Source of the DNA: Paracoccus lichenicola
GTDB lineage: Bacteria > Pseudomonadota > Alphaproteobacteria > Rhodobacterales > Rhodobacteraceae
Direction: 5' to 3'
DNA length: 46,185 nucleotides
NCBI RefSeq assembly: GCF_009708075.1
Contig: NZ_WMBT01000013.1
Span: forward strand, 1-46,185
Shown here piece by piece: positions 1 to 8,230 of this stretch. Within the stretch, counting starts at the first letter, position 1; each line of letters begins with the position of its first letter. The notes under the pieces were generated by a model. It did not search any database. It worked only from the letters and a program-made list of their open reading frames with translations, and was not told the origin of the DNA. The position numbers and the translations under genes are program-made.

Positions 1-68
1 AAAAAAAACTCGGTGCACCGAACACTCTCAACGCAGTCGTGCTTGCCGTCAGGCAGAATCTGATCTGA
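1..68 (+). CDS. 3' end of LuxR-family regulator (duplicate of the right-hand end)
   Basis: The last codons of the LuxR-family regulator that starts at 45496, repeated here because the circle was cut open inside the gene. The frame ends at the TGA at 66-68. It encodes the end of the C-terminal helix-turn-helix domain and should not be counted as a separate gene or a pseudogene. Confidence 0.93.
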   Translation, partial: KKLGAPNTLNAVVLAVRQNLI

Positions 69-137
69 CGTCAACATGCGATTTTATTTTGTCTAAAAAG
101 CCAGACCTTTCAGCCAAAATTGACCTTAGGTCTTTAT
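1..137. repeat. Terminal redundancy, left copy
   Basis: This stretch is identical to 46049-46185. An exact repeat at both ends of the window is the usual mark of a circular molecule written out linearly with an overlap. It means the gene cut at position 1 (luxR) is intact on the circle and that true plasmid length is about 46,048 bp. Confidence 0.95.
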
Positions 138-409
138 TAACCATTTGCGTGAGGGCAGAAGGCGAACGTCCCTTGATCCTCCGAGCCAAGTCCATGCCCC
201 AACCGAACAAGATCAGGTCTTCATCGCCTCCGGAGGACTCCATCCGCAGGCGTGCCAAAGCCTTCCAACGGGTCGAGCGGGGTGGCCGGGTCGGTTGGCT
301 CTACGAATGGAACACGGGTGCCATCGACATCATCTTTCCGCCCGAGGACTTCACATTTGAGCGCAGCAAGGCGCAGCACCTGCAAGTGCGGCCTGTTATC
401 AGCGATTGA
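89..409 (+). CDS. Hypothetical protein, start uncertain
   Basis: An open frame of 106 codons from a TTG at 89, or 71 codons from an ATG at 194, beginning about 20 bases after luxR on the circle. I do not recognise a family. The second half has normal protein character (VGWLYEWNTGAIDIIFPPED) and GC-rich third positions; the first half is less convincing. A competing frame on the opposite strand (258 down to 49, 69 codons, TTG start) also has reasonable composition, and the two share third-codon positions, so base composition cannot separate them. No strong ribosome binding site is visible. Position just after luxR would fit a read-through partner of the quorum-sensing regulator, but this is only context. 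Confidence 0.45.
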   Translation: MSKKPDLSAKIDLRSLLTICVRAEGERPLILRAKSMPQPNKIRSSSPPEDSIRRRAKAFQRVERGGRVGWLYEWNTGAIDIIFPPEDFTFERSKAQHLQVRPVISD

Positions 410-431
410 TCTGATCTCAAACTGACGTTAT

Positions 432-463
432 GTTTCTATAGTCAGCGCGCTATCTATAGAAAC
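432..463. promoter_or_regulatory. Inverted repeat, probable operator/promoter
   Basis: Two perfect 10-base arms, GTTTCTATAG and CTATAGAAAC, separated by 12 bases and ending six bases before the ATG at 469. Both arms contain TATAG, close to a -10 element, so regulator binding would overlap the promoter. The same layout (CTATAG, 12-base spacer, CTATAA) with the shared spacer start TC-n-GCGC occurs at 44137-44172 upstream of the virB operon. This suggests one regulator for both; its identity is unknown. Confidence 0.6.
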
Positions 464-468
464 GTAAG

Positions 469-1035
469 ATGAAGCGATCCATCATCAGACTTGCTGCGGG
501 CGCAGCCACAGCAAGCTTTCTGGCAGCCCCTGTCGATGCCTATCCGATCGACTGCGCGATCCTATTGTGCATGGCGGGCGGCTTCCCCGCCTCGGCCGAA
601 TGCTCCGCGGCCAAGGCCGAAGTCATCCGACGGATCACGCCTTGGCCCATCGAGCCGCCCTTGCAGCTCTGGCGCTGCCCGATGAGCAATGGGGTCGGCT
701 TGGTCGGCGCGCCTGATGGAGGCGCGGGCACTGTTCCCCCGGAGGTTGCCGCTTATCGCGATGCCATCGAACTCTGGTCGCTTTCGAAGTACGTGACCAC
801 GGGAAGCGGCGGCAGAGACATCTATGTCAACATCAGCCGCTCCAGCTACAGCCCGTCAGGCACCTTCGTGAGGCGACCGGCCAGTGAAAATGACTTGCCC
901 GCCTGGCTCGACACAGAAATCCGCGAACACACCGGCAGCCCCTTGATGAACGAGTATGGTCCGGGGTTCAGAAGCATCGTGTTCCGGATGCAGGACTACA
1001 CCGGCGCCTATTCGACCGAATGGATCAGTTGGTGA
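469..1035 (+). CDS. Secreted cysteine-containing protein, possibly TrbM/KikA-like
   Basis: A 188-aa protein with a clear Sec signal peptide (MKRSIIRLAAGAATASFLAA, cleavage likely near VDA-YP). Directly after cleavage comes DCAILLCMAGGFPASAEC, a spaced-cysteine pattern resembling the start of TrbM/KikA conjugation proteins, which are periplasmic accessory factors. The remaining 130 residues resemble nothing I recognise. It starts just downstream of the 432-463 inverted repeat, whose twin precedes the virB operon. That shared control supports a role in conjugation even though the gene is unlinked to virB. There is no good Shine-Dalgarno sequence; a start from the second TATAGA would give an almost leaderless message. 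The TrbM link is a motif-level impression, not a firm assignment. Confidence 0.7.
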   Translation: MKRSIIRLAAGAATASFLAAPVDAYPIDCAILLCMAGGFPASAECSAAKAEVIRRITPWPIEPPLQLWRCPMSNGVGLVGAPDGGAGTVPPEVAAYRDAIELWSLSKYVTTGSGGRDIYVNISRSSYSPSGTFVRRPASENDLPAWLDTEIREHTGSPLMNEYGPGFRSIVFRMQDYTGAYSTEWISW

Positions 1036-1346
1036 CGCGTCCGCCGATGCTTGCACAAAGAATTGCCGCTAAGCCCCTGCTGGCGTAGGCTATCCGGCAA
1101 AATACCCGAAACGGGAGGGACGAGCAGAATCAGACAGACCACCAGCCCATAAAGGAAACCCCCCGCGCGGGGGTCCGCACGAGGGGGCTTGGGTTGATTA
1201 ACACAGGTTTGGCGACCTGAATTAGCAGCTAGATTTCACCTGCTATAGTTAGCTTCCCACTCCCGAAAATCAAGAGCAAAAAACGCATCTGTGCGAACGG
1301 GTGTGGCTTTGCTGCGGGCACCGCGCTTCTTGAGATCGAGGAGCAG
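1036..1346 (+). promoter_or_regulatory. repC: repC leader and control region
   Basis: A 311-base gene-free stretch before repC. It contains a GC-rich palindrome at 1160-1173 (five C, GCGC, five G), a hairpin CAGGT/ACCTG at 1204-1219, and a second stem TAGCAG/CTGCTA at 1223-1245. An extended -10 like element, TGC-TATAGT, lies at 1241-1249 and could drive repC. A TTGATT at 1194 could serve an upstream promoter. In repABC plasmids, expression of repC is limited by a small antisense RNA and leader hairpins; this region has comparable structures, but which promoter is used cannot be settled by eye. Confidence 0.5.
1148..1245 (-). ncRNA. Candidate counter-transcribed RNA against the repC leader
   Basis: Read on the minus strand, the perfect GC palindrome at 1160-1173 is followed directly by GGTTTCCTTTAT, which looks like an intrinsic terminator. 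A transcript starting near 1240 and ending there would be antisense to the repC leader and include both leader stems, matching the general position and design of the antisense RNA that controls repC in repABC plasmids. The minus-strand promoter is weak by eye (TTGATT at 1273-1268 with no good -10), and a plus-strand promoter at 1241-1249 would remove the overlap. Tentative. Confidence 0.3.
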
Positions 1347-2591
1347 ATGACACAATCCAACGCCGCACGGACCGCGACCCGATGCACCCCCCGGACCTAT
1401 CCCGCCTTGCCGCCAGGCTGGCAGCGCGATCCTTATGTCCATCTTGTCGAGCGGGTTGCGCCGAATCTTGGCGTCGGCCGCGCGGCAGCCCACACATGGG
1501 CCAGGCTGGCGACAATGACCCGGCCGGGCGAATGGACGGCCGAGGATCGCGAACCTTTCGTCTATGCCGCCGCGTCCGAGCTGGCGAAGATCCTGGGGCT
1601 GTCCGAATCCCGGTTGCGTTGTCACACCGCCGACCTGGAGCGTGCAGGTCTGATTGAGCGCCGCACGGCGGCGAACGGCAGTCGTTCCCTTCATGCCGGT
1701 ACGGGGCTGTATTTCAGCGGCGCCATCGCCCGGCTGCCGGAGTTGGTCGAACTGGACCAGCATCTGACCGCCGAACGGCGCCGGGCGATGCATCTCCGCG
1801 GTCAGCGCAGCACCCATCGGCGTTGTCTCCGCGAAGTTCTGGACGCTTTACGCCAAATTGCCCCCTACGATCCGCGCACTGTCGCCATTGCCGATGCCTT
1901 TGAAGGCTGGCCCCGGGCCGACCGGCTGCACGGCATGACCATGGACGAGCTGATCGCGCATGAGGTCGAAGCCGACGCCCTGTGTAGAAATGCCCTCGAC
2001 CTTCTCGAAAACCTTGACGAATCAAGCGATCAACCGCCCGAAAACGAGCGGTCCTATATACAAGATACAACACAAGATCCTTCCGTATCCTGTAACGCCA
2101 GCGTGGATGAATGGGACGCGGGCAAGCCCGCGCACACCAGTTCCTTTAGTCCGGCGCCTGACGGCGCCGGAAAGAACGCCAAGAAAAAGCGTGAAGGTGG
2201 CGAGGGCGCCGTCAAGAGCGAATGGATCACAAAGCTCGGCCCGGAGCGGCTTTTCCGCCTCGCATCACCCGAAATGCAGCTCTATCTGTCCGGCAGGGCC
2301 AGCCCCGACCGGCTGCGGTTCCATGATTTCATCTGGACGGCCGAGCGACGCTTGCCGGAGCTTGGCATCCATCCCTCGGCATGGCGCGAGGCGTGCGAAC
2401 TGATGGGACCGGATCGGGCCACCATTGCCATGCTGATCCTAGACGCCCGGCGCAGCAATGCCGACACGCCGATCTTCAGTGCCGGCGGCTATCTGCGCGG
2501 CATGACCCGCGCCTGGCAGGACGGACAGCTCAACCTGATGGGCAGCCTGATCGGTCTCAGCGAGCGCCAGCGGCAGGAGCATGCACCATGA
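1347..2591 (+). CDS. repC: Plasmid replication initiator RepC (orphan)
   Basis: A 414-aa RepC-family initiator, the usual length. The N-terminal third shows the winged-helix DNA-binding region (LAKILGLSESRLRCHTADLE, about residues 75-95). A low-complexity linker sits near residues 225-290, and a conserved C-terminal part includes the run beginning GPDRATIAMLILDARRSN. RepC binds an origin inside its own gene and recruits host replication proteins. There is a good GAGGAG binding site before the ATG. No repA or repB lies upstream; such solitary repC replicons are known from Rhodobacterales. The only ParA-like gene, at 26820, looks like virC1, and a ParB-like gene is at 11925, so how the plasmid is partitioned is open. 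The stop overlaps the next ATG (ATGA). Confidence 0.92.
   Translation: MTQSNAARTATRCTPRTYPALPPGWQRDPYVHLVERVAPNLGVGRAAAHTWARLATMTRPGEWTAEDREPFVYAAASELAKILGLSESRLRCHTADLERAGLIERRTAANGSRSLHAGTGLYFSGAIARLPELVELDQHLTAERRRAMHLRGQRSTHRRCLREVLDALRQIAPYDPRTVAIADAFEGWPRADRLHGMTMDELIAHEVEADALCRNALDLLENLDESSDQPPENERSYIQDTTQDPSVSCNASVDEWDAGKPAHTSSFSPAPDGAGKNAKKKREGGEGAVKSEWITKLGPERLFRLASPEMQLYLSGRASPDRLRFHDFIWTAERRLPELGIHPSAWREACELMGPDRATIAMLILDARRSNADTPIFSAGGYLRGMTRAWQDGQLNLMGSLIGLSERQRQEHAP
1990..2100. other. oriV: Probable origin of replication inside repC
   Basis: Within a GC-rich gene this is a locally AT-rich patch coding for a low-conservation linker. It carries two copies of ACAAGAT (2060-2066 and 2072-2078) 12 bases apart. 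RepC-type plasmids place oriV in an AT-rich segment in the middle of repC, so this is the expected spot. The boundaries are approximate and no functional element is proven. Confidence 0.5.
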
Positions 2592-2917
2592 AGATTCTTG
2601 CCCTCATGCTTCTGTTGGCCGGTTCCAACGGCGCGTTTGGGCAGGCGCCGATCTGCATTCCGCCCGAGGAACCCTGGGTGCCGGTCAATGACGCAGATTT
2701 TCGGGAATACGCTGATCTGATCGCAGCAGATTTCGAGCATTATTTTCAGGAGCTGACACACCATTTTCAATGTCTCGAACAAGCCTGGCAGGACGGGATC
2801 GAGCGTGGGCGCGCAGCCGGCGAACGCCACGCAGCCTTTGTAGCACGCACCAAGGCGCTCGGCTTGGGCGACAGCCTGGGGGTCGATCCCGGAATGGGGT
2901 CAAAAGAGCCGGAATAA
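2588..2917 (+). CDS. Small exported hypothetical protein downstream of repC
   Basis: A 109-aa protein whose ATG overlaps the repC stop, so it is probably translationally coupled to repC. The first 19 residues (MKILALMLLLAGSNGAFGQ) form a signal peptide with cleavage likely after GQA. The mature part has two cysteines, is rich in aromatic and acidic residues (DADFREYADLIAADFEHYF) and is probably helical. I do not recognise a family. Coupling of an exported protein to the replication initiator is odd and may just reflect a conserved plasmid backbone order. Confidence 0.7.
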   Translation: MKILALMLLLAGSNGAFGQAPICIPPEEPWVPVNDADFREYADLIAADFEHYFQELTHHFQCLEQAWQDGIERGRAAGERHAAFVARTKALGLGDSLGVDPGMGSKEPE

Positions 2918-3056
2918 TCCATGTTCTGCGTGATCAAAATTTCCAAACGGGCAGCAGGCACTCGTAAGATCTCGCGCCGATGCAGAGAATTGTTGCTTTA
3001 TCGGGAGTTCCGGGCAGGTCTTTGCCATGCCATGATCCTCGCAGCCTGCCCACGTC

Positions 3057-3539
3057 ATGAAAAAGATCACCATGCCAGCATCGCCTGCACCCTTTGGATT
3101 GGACCAACGGCGCCCGGCCATGTCCTTCGGTCTGATGCTGGCCGCCCTGACCTTGCTGATCGGGACGGGATGCACCACCGTTGTGCCTTCCACCGGCCCC
3201 ACGAAGGCCGTAGTCCCCGCCGATCTTCGCGTGATCGACGGCGATACTCTGTCCTGGCGAGGCGAGCGGGTGCGGCTTGTTGGGTTCGACACCCCGGAGA
3301 TCTTCTCGCCCCGTTGCGCCAGTGAGGAGCACAAAGGCCAAGCCGCCAAGCGGATGCTTGCGGGCATGATCGCGCGCGCCCGATCCGCCGATCTGGCCAT
3401 CCACCCTGAGCGCGACCGCTATGGACGGATTCTGGCCACCCTGTCCTTGGACGGCACGGACGTGAGCCGTTCCCTCGTGGCAGCGGGCTTGGCACGGCCC
3501 TATCTTTCCGGTCGGCGGCAGGGATGGTGCGGCGTCTAA
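3057..3539 (+). CDS. Thermonuclease-family (SNase-like) lipoprotein
   Basis: A 160-aa protein with a lipoprotein signal ending LLIGTGC (lipobox, Cys about residue 39), so it is likely anchored in the envelope facing the periplasm. The mature domain is a staphylococcal-nuclease fold: RVIDGDT, then LVGFDTPE, then a GRILA stretch and GLARPY, carrying the expected acidic and arginine residues. Members cleave DNA or RNA with calcium. Such nucleases are common in the backbone of alphaproteobacterial conjugative plasmids, where their job is unclear. The start is uncertain: the ATG at 3057 gives a long n-region and lacks a clear binding site; ATGs at 3072 and 3120 are alternatives. Confidence 0.82.
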   Translation: MKKITMPASPAPFGLDQRRPAMSFGLMLAALTLLIGTGCTTVVPSTGPTKAVVPADLRVIDGDTLSWRGERVRLVGFDTPEIFSPRCASEEHKGQAAKRMLAGMIARARSADLAIHPERDRYGRILATLSLDGTDVSRSLVAAGLARPYLSGRRQGWCGV

Positions 3540-3865
3540 CCATCACGCGGACAGGCCGGACCCTGCCCGGAGGGACGTTGTTGCTGACGGAGGATTAAAG
3601 GTGACGGCAGGGGTGATCCTGCCGCCAAGCCTTTGACTTACAGGATCCATCACCAATCAATCGTCTCGGGCCAAAGGTGCCGGTCGAGGTGATCCGACCA
3701 GCGAGTGGGAGGCTATCTGGACACATCACCTGTCTGGCCCATCCACGGATGACAGGATAGCCGATCAGGACGCATCGGGCAAACGGCATCATTCCCGATA
3801 GGCAGCGTTCTGGCCTCGGCCAGTGGTCATTGGGACCGTTTTTTCATCGCGAAACTCACGCACGC
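3540..3865. other. Intergenic region, no gene recognised
   Basis: About 325 bases with no convincing gene. It has one strong hairpin, CGGCAGG/CCTGCCG at 3605-3624 with a six-base loop, not followed by a T-run, so a terminator role is doubtful. A minus-strand frame at 3595-3792 has poor protein character. Confidence 0.6.
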
Positions 3866-3915
3866 TTGACGCACCCCCCGTCATCTGCGCTATGCCTGAT
3901 GTTCATCCTTCGTTC
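3866..3915 (+). promoter_or_regulatory. SOS promoter with LexA box for umuDC
   Basis: TTGACG at 3866-3871, a 17-base spacer and GCTATG at 3889-3894 form a sigma-70-type promoter. GTTC-ATCCTTC-GTTC at 3901-3915 is an exact match to the alphaproteobacterial LexA operator GTTC-N7-GTTC and sits over the expected transcription start, 11 bases before the umuD ATG. LexA binding here would block transcription until DNA damage. The box also supports an alphaproteobacterial host. Confidence 0.88.
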
Positions 3916-3926
3916 CGGTATGCGCC

Positions 3927-4361
3927 ATGCTTCTCACCCTGCGACCCGTCCCCGTGACCTTGGTGCCTCGTGACATGCCTTTGGCTGCCATCTGTGTGCC
4001 GGCCGGTTTTCCCTCGCCTGCCGCCGACGACCTGGAGGACACGGTCGATCCGTTCAACTGGGTCATTCGCCACGAACACGCGACCTTCTGGTGGCGCGTC
4101 TCCGGCAGCAGTCTGGAGGCTGAGGGCATCCTCGACGGGGACCTGATCGCGGTGGACCGGGCCGGCCGGCGGCGCAGCGGTCGCATCGTTCTAGCCCTCG
4201 TCGATGGGCAGATCACCGTGAAGAAGCTCGCCAAGCGCGACGGCCAGTGGTTCCTGGACCCACGCGCCCGCAGCGATGGCTACCAGACCATCCCTGTGAC
4301 CGAAACCACCGAGATATGGGGCGTGGTGGCAGGCGTCGTGCGCCGCCTGCCTGTCGAATAG
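3927..4361 (+). CDS. umuD: UmuD-like self-cleaving subunit of DNA polymerase V
   Basis: A 144-aa LexA/UmuD S24-family protein. It has the Ala26-Gly27 cleavage site within [13 protein letters not shown], the catalytic serine in [11 protein letters not shown] (Ser62, in place of the common SGDSM context) and the lysine in QITVKKL (about Lys99). RecA-ssDNA filaments stimulate self-cleavage to the active form, which joins UmuC in error-prone translesion synthesis. It lies four bases before umuC and behind a LexA box, so the pair is an SOS operon. There is no clear ribosome binding site; an in-register alternative start was not seen. Confidence 0.92.
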   Translation: MLLTLRPVPVTLVPRDMPLAAICVPAGFPSPAADDLEDTVDPFNWVIRHEHATFWWRVSGSSLEAEGILDGDLIAVDRAGRRRSGRIVLALVDGQITVKKLAKRDGQWFLDPRARSDGYQTIPVTETTEIWGVVAGVVRRLPVE

Positions 4362-4365
4362 GGCT

Positions 4366-5658
4366 ATGCTTGAGGCGTCTGACAAGCCGATAGCCCTGAT
4401 CGACTGCAACAACTTCTATGTATCCTGCGAGCGGCTTTTCGACACATCGCTGCACGGTATCCCCGTGATCGTGCTGTCCAACAATGACGGCTGCGCTGTT
4501 GCGAGGTCTGACGAGGCGAAGGCGCTCGGGATCAAGATGGGGGCGCCGGCCTTCAAGATGCGCGACTTCATGCAGCGGCATGGCGTGAAGGCGCTGTCGT
4601 CCAACTACACGCTCTACGGGGATCTTTCCGCGCGCGTGACACAAGTTCTGAATGGCTACTCGCCGCGCCTGGACGTGTATTCCATTGATGAGACCTTTGT
4701 GGACCTGTCGGGCTTTGGCGACCGGATGGAGGAACACGCGGCCCGGATGCGTCGGGCGGTCCACACCCAGGTGGGTATCCCGACCTGCGTCGGCATCGCG
4801 CCCACCAAGACCCTCGCCAAACTGGCGAACTACACCGCCAAGAAGAACCCGATCTTCGGGGGCGTCTGCAATCTGATGAACCCCCAGGTCCGGGACTATG
4901 TGATGGACCGCATTCCTATCGGGGAGATATGGGGCGTCGGCCCGGCGACCGAGGCCAAGCTGATCGCCCAGGGCGTCAGGACCGCGGCCGCGCTGCGTGA
5001 CCTGCCGATGGCGCTGTCCCGCAAGATCGGCACGGTTGTTCTTGAACGGCTGGTGGCGGAGCTGCGCGGCATCGCCTGCATCGACTTCGAGGACGTGCCG
5101 CCGCAGAGAAAGGGCATGGCCGTGACCCGATCCTCGGGCACGCCCATGACGACCTTCGACGTGCTGGCGCAGGCCGTCACCGCTCATGCCACCCGCGCGG
5201 CCGAGAAGCTGCGCCAGCATGGCCTTGTCGCCGGAACGCTGACCGTGTTTTTCCACACCAACCCGCACAAGCCCGACCGCGCGCAGCACTCCGCCTCGCG
5301 CAGCGTGCGGCTGCGGCCCATGTCCAACCACACCTTTGACCTAGTGGACGCCGCCGTGTCAGCCGCGCGCCGAGGCTGGCGCGGCGATCCGTCTGGCAAC
5401 GGCTGCGGTTATACCAAGGGAGGGGTCATCCTCGATGATCTGCTGCCCGAGGCCGACCGGCCAGCCCTGCTGTTTCCACCCGCCCGGCCGCGCGACGCAC
5501 GCCTGACGGACGCGCTCGATGCGATCAACGACCGCTTCGGCAAAAAGACGATGGTGCTGGCCCGCGAGGGCTTCGCCGGTGAATGGCGCCTGCGCGCCGA
5601 TCACCGCTCGCCCCGCTACACCACCCGGATCAGCGAACTGCCGACCGTGAAGGTCTAG
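4366..5658 (+). CDS. umuC: UmuC, catalytic subunit of DNA polymerase V (Y-family)
   Basis: A 430-aa Y-family DNA polymerase of normal length. The palm carries [13 protein letters not shown] (Asp13) near the start and [10 protein letters not shown] (Asp106-Glu107), the three metal-binding acids. The little-finger region follows, and the C-terminus ([16 protein letters not shown], then [12 protein letters not shown]) matches the UmuC end expected to interact with the beta clamp. It copies past DNA lesions at low fidelity. On a conjugative plasmid it may help in filling gaps and tolerating damage after entry. It is converging with res, 16 bases away. Confidence 0.95.
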   Translation: MLEASDKPIALIDCNNFYVSCERLFDTSLHGIPVIVLSNNDGCAVARSDEAKALGIKMGAPAFKMRDFMQRHGVKALSSNYTLYGDLSARVTQVLNGYSPRLDVYSIDETFVDLSGFGDRMEEHAARMRRAVHTQVGIPTCVGIAPTKTLAKLANYTAKKNPIFGGVCNLMNPQVRDYVMDRIPIGEIWGVGPATEAKLIAQGVRTAAALRDLPMALSRKIGTVVLERLVAELRGIACIDFEDVPPQRKGMAVTRSSGTPMTTFDVLAQAVTAHATRAAEKLRQHGLVAGTLTVFFHTNPHKPDRAQHSASRSVRLRPMSNHTFDLVDAAVSAARRGWRGDPSGNGCGYTKGGVILDDLLPEADRPALLFPPARPRDARLTDALDAINDRFGKKTMVLAREGFAGEWRLRADHRSPRYTTRISELPTVKV

Positions 5659-5674
5659 GCGGTGCCACCTTTCC

Positions 5675-8230
5675 TTACTGGATCAGCACCATGTCCTCGA
5701 TCTCGAACGGGCCGCTCGAAAAGATGCGGTTTCGCGACTCGTTCCAGAATGCCTTCAAGAACACGCCATCCTGCTCTCGGAAAGACCAGAACACCTTCCG
5801 GTATTCGCGATGAATGGAATTGATCTTGATGGCGTTGCTGTCGGATTGAAGCCGCCCTGTCTCCCCATCGTCCTTGATCTCCACAAGGGCGATGCAGTCC
5901 GGGGTCTTTCGCCCGCTGATGCCGACGGCGAAGTCGGGAAAGAACCGTTTCCCTGTCGGCAGGATCAGCCGCGTGGCCCAGGTCTCGTTTTCCGGGTTGC
6001 GCAGCCACCATTTGACCCGCCCCGTGTCGTCATTGTCCAGCATTTCGGCAAAGGCGCGTTCGGGGCTGTTGAACCGGCCAATGAAGGCGCCATAGGCACC
6101 CTTCCGCGCCTTCGGGGCATCCTTCGGCCCAAACTGCCCGGCGGGGATCGGTTCGTTGCTTTCGAGGCGGATATATGCGCTCTGCGCAGTGCGGACGGCT
6201 TCCTTCAGTGCCTGCGGCTTTCGCAGGATAGCAAGGTTAATGGTGCGGCGCAGATCGCGGGTCGTGGCGGCGATACCCTCCTTTTGGCACAACCGCGCCA
6301 GCTCGGCCTCGATAGCCTCGCGGATGCGGCGCGGGTCGATACCGTCATTGAATTGAAGGTGCATCTGGGCCTGTTCGGCAATCCGGGCCGCCGACATTCT
6401 GACGCTGAGGTTGCGCTGATCGGTCTGACCCGCATTGAACAGGTCACGCATCGACAGCTCGGCATTGCTGTTCACGGCCAGCAGCATTGCGGTCATGGGC
6501 ACCATGCGGCAGAACTCGCGGGCGATATTTGGGCAAAGATCGGCCTCGATGTCGAACAGATTTGGCAGTTCCTCGCGGATCAAGGCAGCCGGAAGGCCCA
6601 GATCGGTGCGCAAGGCATAGCGAACCTGATGGGCCTGCGGGGCAGCCTGCCGGGGCAGCACGCGCGGTGCCAGCACGTCCGGCAGATCGGGGAACAGGGG
6701 CGGCATGGAAGAGTCTGCAAATCCCCCGACCGCGTTCAGGGCGCTTTGCTGGCGCGCGGTCGATGCCGTGGCATAGTTCGGGTTCAGAAGCCCCATGGAC
6801 ATCTGCCGCTGCGCACGATCGGCCTCGGTTTCCCCTTCAACGGACCGAAAGGGCGGCGGCGGCAAGCGCGTTGCCCCATAGCTTTCGGCCGCGCGCGTAT
6901 CGTTGCCCAAGACGGCCACGTCCAGCATGTCGGTCAGCACCGCGATGCCTTCGCGCACGGCCTTGAGGTCCGCGGCGGCTTCGTCCAGTCCGACCTGTGA
7001 TTCAGGATCGGACAGGAACACATAGCCGCGGTCGAGCAGCGGCTCCTTTCCATGCAGCGGCCGCACCAGCGGATGCACCCGCATGATCCGGCCCACGATC
7101 TGCAAGCCGAAGTCGCGCCCCCGGCTCGGCCGCACCGATACCAGCGTCCAGGCGCGGGGCGCGTCGAAGCCAGTCGCGACCGCCAGCTTGAAGATCAGCA
7201 CCTCGATCTCGGGATCATAGGCGAGCGTGTGAAAGGCCGGATCAGGCTCGCCCGACGTATGAACCGCAATCGCTTTTTCAGGCACGCCGATCTCGATCAG
7301 GCGCTCTTTCACCCGCGCGACCGGATCCTCCTTGCCGTCCTGCTGGTCCTCGACCTGCACCAGCATCAGCGGCGTGAGGCTGATTCCCTTTTCGGCCAGC
7401 TTGTCCTTGATGAAGGAATGCTGCGACCAGCCGGCCGTCAGTGTCGCCACTTCGGTGTCGATCAGGGCACGATCTTCTTCCCTGAAGCGCAGCACCCCGA
7501 CCATGAGGCCTGCCTTGTTCAGCCCTGCCGTCACGACCGCATCGCGCGAGACAGTCACGCGGCTCCCCACCTTCAGCCCGACATCCTTCTCGAACCGCTC
7601 CAGCTTGGCATCGTTCGGCGTGGCCGTCGCCAAGATCGTATAGTCGGGCGACAGCACGTTCAGGAAAAATCCCGCCGTCGCCGCCGCGCTTGAGCCGAAG
7701 TTCAGGTGTGCCTCGTCGATGACCACGCCGATGCGAAAGCCTCTGTCGCGCAGCTCGGCGATCATGCTGTCCACGGATAGAGCCGCTTCCTTATCCGTGC
7801 GGACCTTGCGGCTTTCCTTTTTCACCACGGCGACCGAGGCCCAGGTCTGTACGAACACATCGCCGTCGCGCGCCGTGCCCGTTTCCCGGTCAGCATAGAT
7901 GTCGCGCAGCCGCAGTCCCCCACATTGCGCAGCCAAAGCATCGCGCGTCTGCGTCACAAGCCCGGCGTAGGGCGCAAACCAGAACCATACCGTCTTGGCA
8001 CTCAACTGGCCCCGGACAACTTCCAGCGTGCGACCTAGCATCAGGGTCTTGCCGGATCCGGTCGGCGCTTGCAGCAGGATTACCCCCAGCTCACGCCCAA
8101 TCCGGGCGCGGTGCTGCGGTTCACGGTCGTGATAGGCAGATACGGTGTGCAGGGCATCGCGCATCGCATCGACGGAAGGTTGCTGATAGAGATTGTCCAG
8201 CGAAAGGCGGAAACCGGCATTGGTGTTCAT
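5675..8230 (-). CDS. res: Type III restriction endonuclease subunit Res
   Basis: An 851-aa Res subunit. The SF2 helicase/translocase part has Walker A LQAPTGSGKT (about residues 53-62), a DEAH box (VVIDEAHLNF) and motif VI-like QIVGRIMRVHP. The nuclease part near the C-terminus shows FFPDFAVGISG followed by ALVEIKDD, a PD-(D/E)XK signature. With Mod it recognises two head-to-head unmethylated sites and cuts 25-27 bp away using ATP. The ATG at 8230 overlaps the mod stop (ATGA), so res is translated coupled to mod. Everything needed for activity appears present. Confidence 0.93.
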   Translation of the reverse strand: MNTNAGFRLSLDNLYQQPSVDAMRDALHTVSAYHDREPQHRARIGRELGVILLQAPTGSGKTLMLGRTLEVVRGQLSAKTVWFWFAPYAGLVTQTRDALAAQCGGLRLRDIYADRETGTARDGDVFVQTWASVAVVKKESRKVRTDKEAALSVDSMIAELRDRGFRIGVVIDEAHLNFGSSAAATAGFFLNVLSPDYTILATATPNDAKLERFEKDVGLKVGSRVTVSRDAVVTAGLNKAGLMVGVLRFREEDRALIDTEVATLTAGWSQHSFIKDKLAEKGISLTPLMLVQVEDQQDGKEDPVARVKERLIEIGVPEKAIAVHTSGEPDPAFHTLAYDPEIEVLIFKLAVATGFDAPRAWTLVSVRPSRGRDFGLQIVGRIMRVHPLVRPLHGKEPLLDRGYVFLSDPESQVGLDEAAADLKAVREGIAVLTDMLDVAVLGNDTRAAESYGATRLPPPPFRSVEGETEADRAQRQMSMGLLNPNYATASTARQQSALNAVGGFADSSMPPLFPDLPDVLAPRVLPRQAAPQAHQVRYALRTDLGLPAALIREELPNLFDIEADLCPNIAREFCRMVPMTAMLLAVNSNAELSMRDLFNAGQTDQRNLSVRMSAARIAEQAQMHLQFNDGIDPRRIREAIEAELARLCQKEGIAATTRDLRRTINLAILRKPQALKEAVRTAQSAYIRLESNEPIPAGQFGPKDAPKARKGAYGAFIGRFNSPERAFAEMLDNDDTGRVKWWLRNPENETWATRLILPTGKRFFPDFAVGISGRKTPDCIALVEIKDDGETGRLQSDSNAIKINSIHREYRKVFWSFREQDGVFLKAFWNESRNRIFSSGPFEIEDMVLIQ

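Noticed and set aside
49..258. 69-codon minus-strand frame overlapping the end of luxR
   Set aside because: Composition is plausible (DEDLILFGWGMDLARRIKG), but it overlaps luxR and the plus-strand frame, and has a TTG start with no binding site. Kept only as an alternative to the 89-409 gene.
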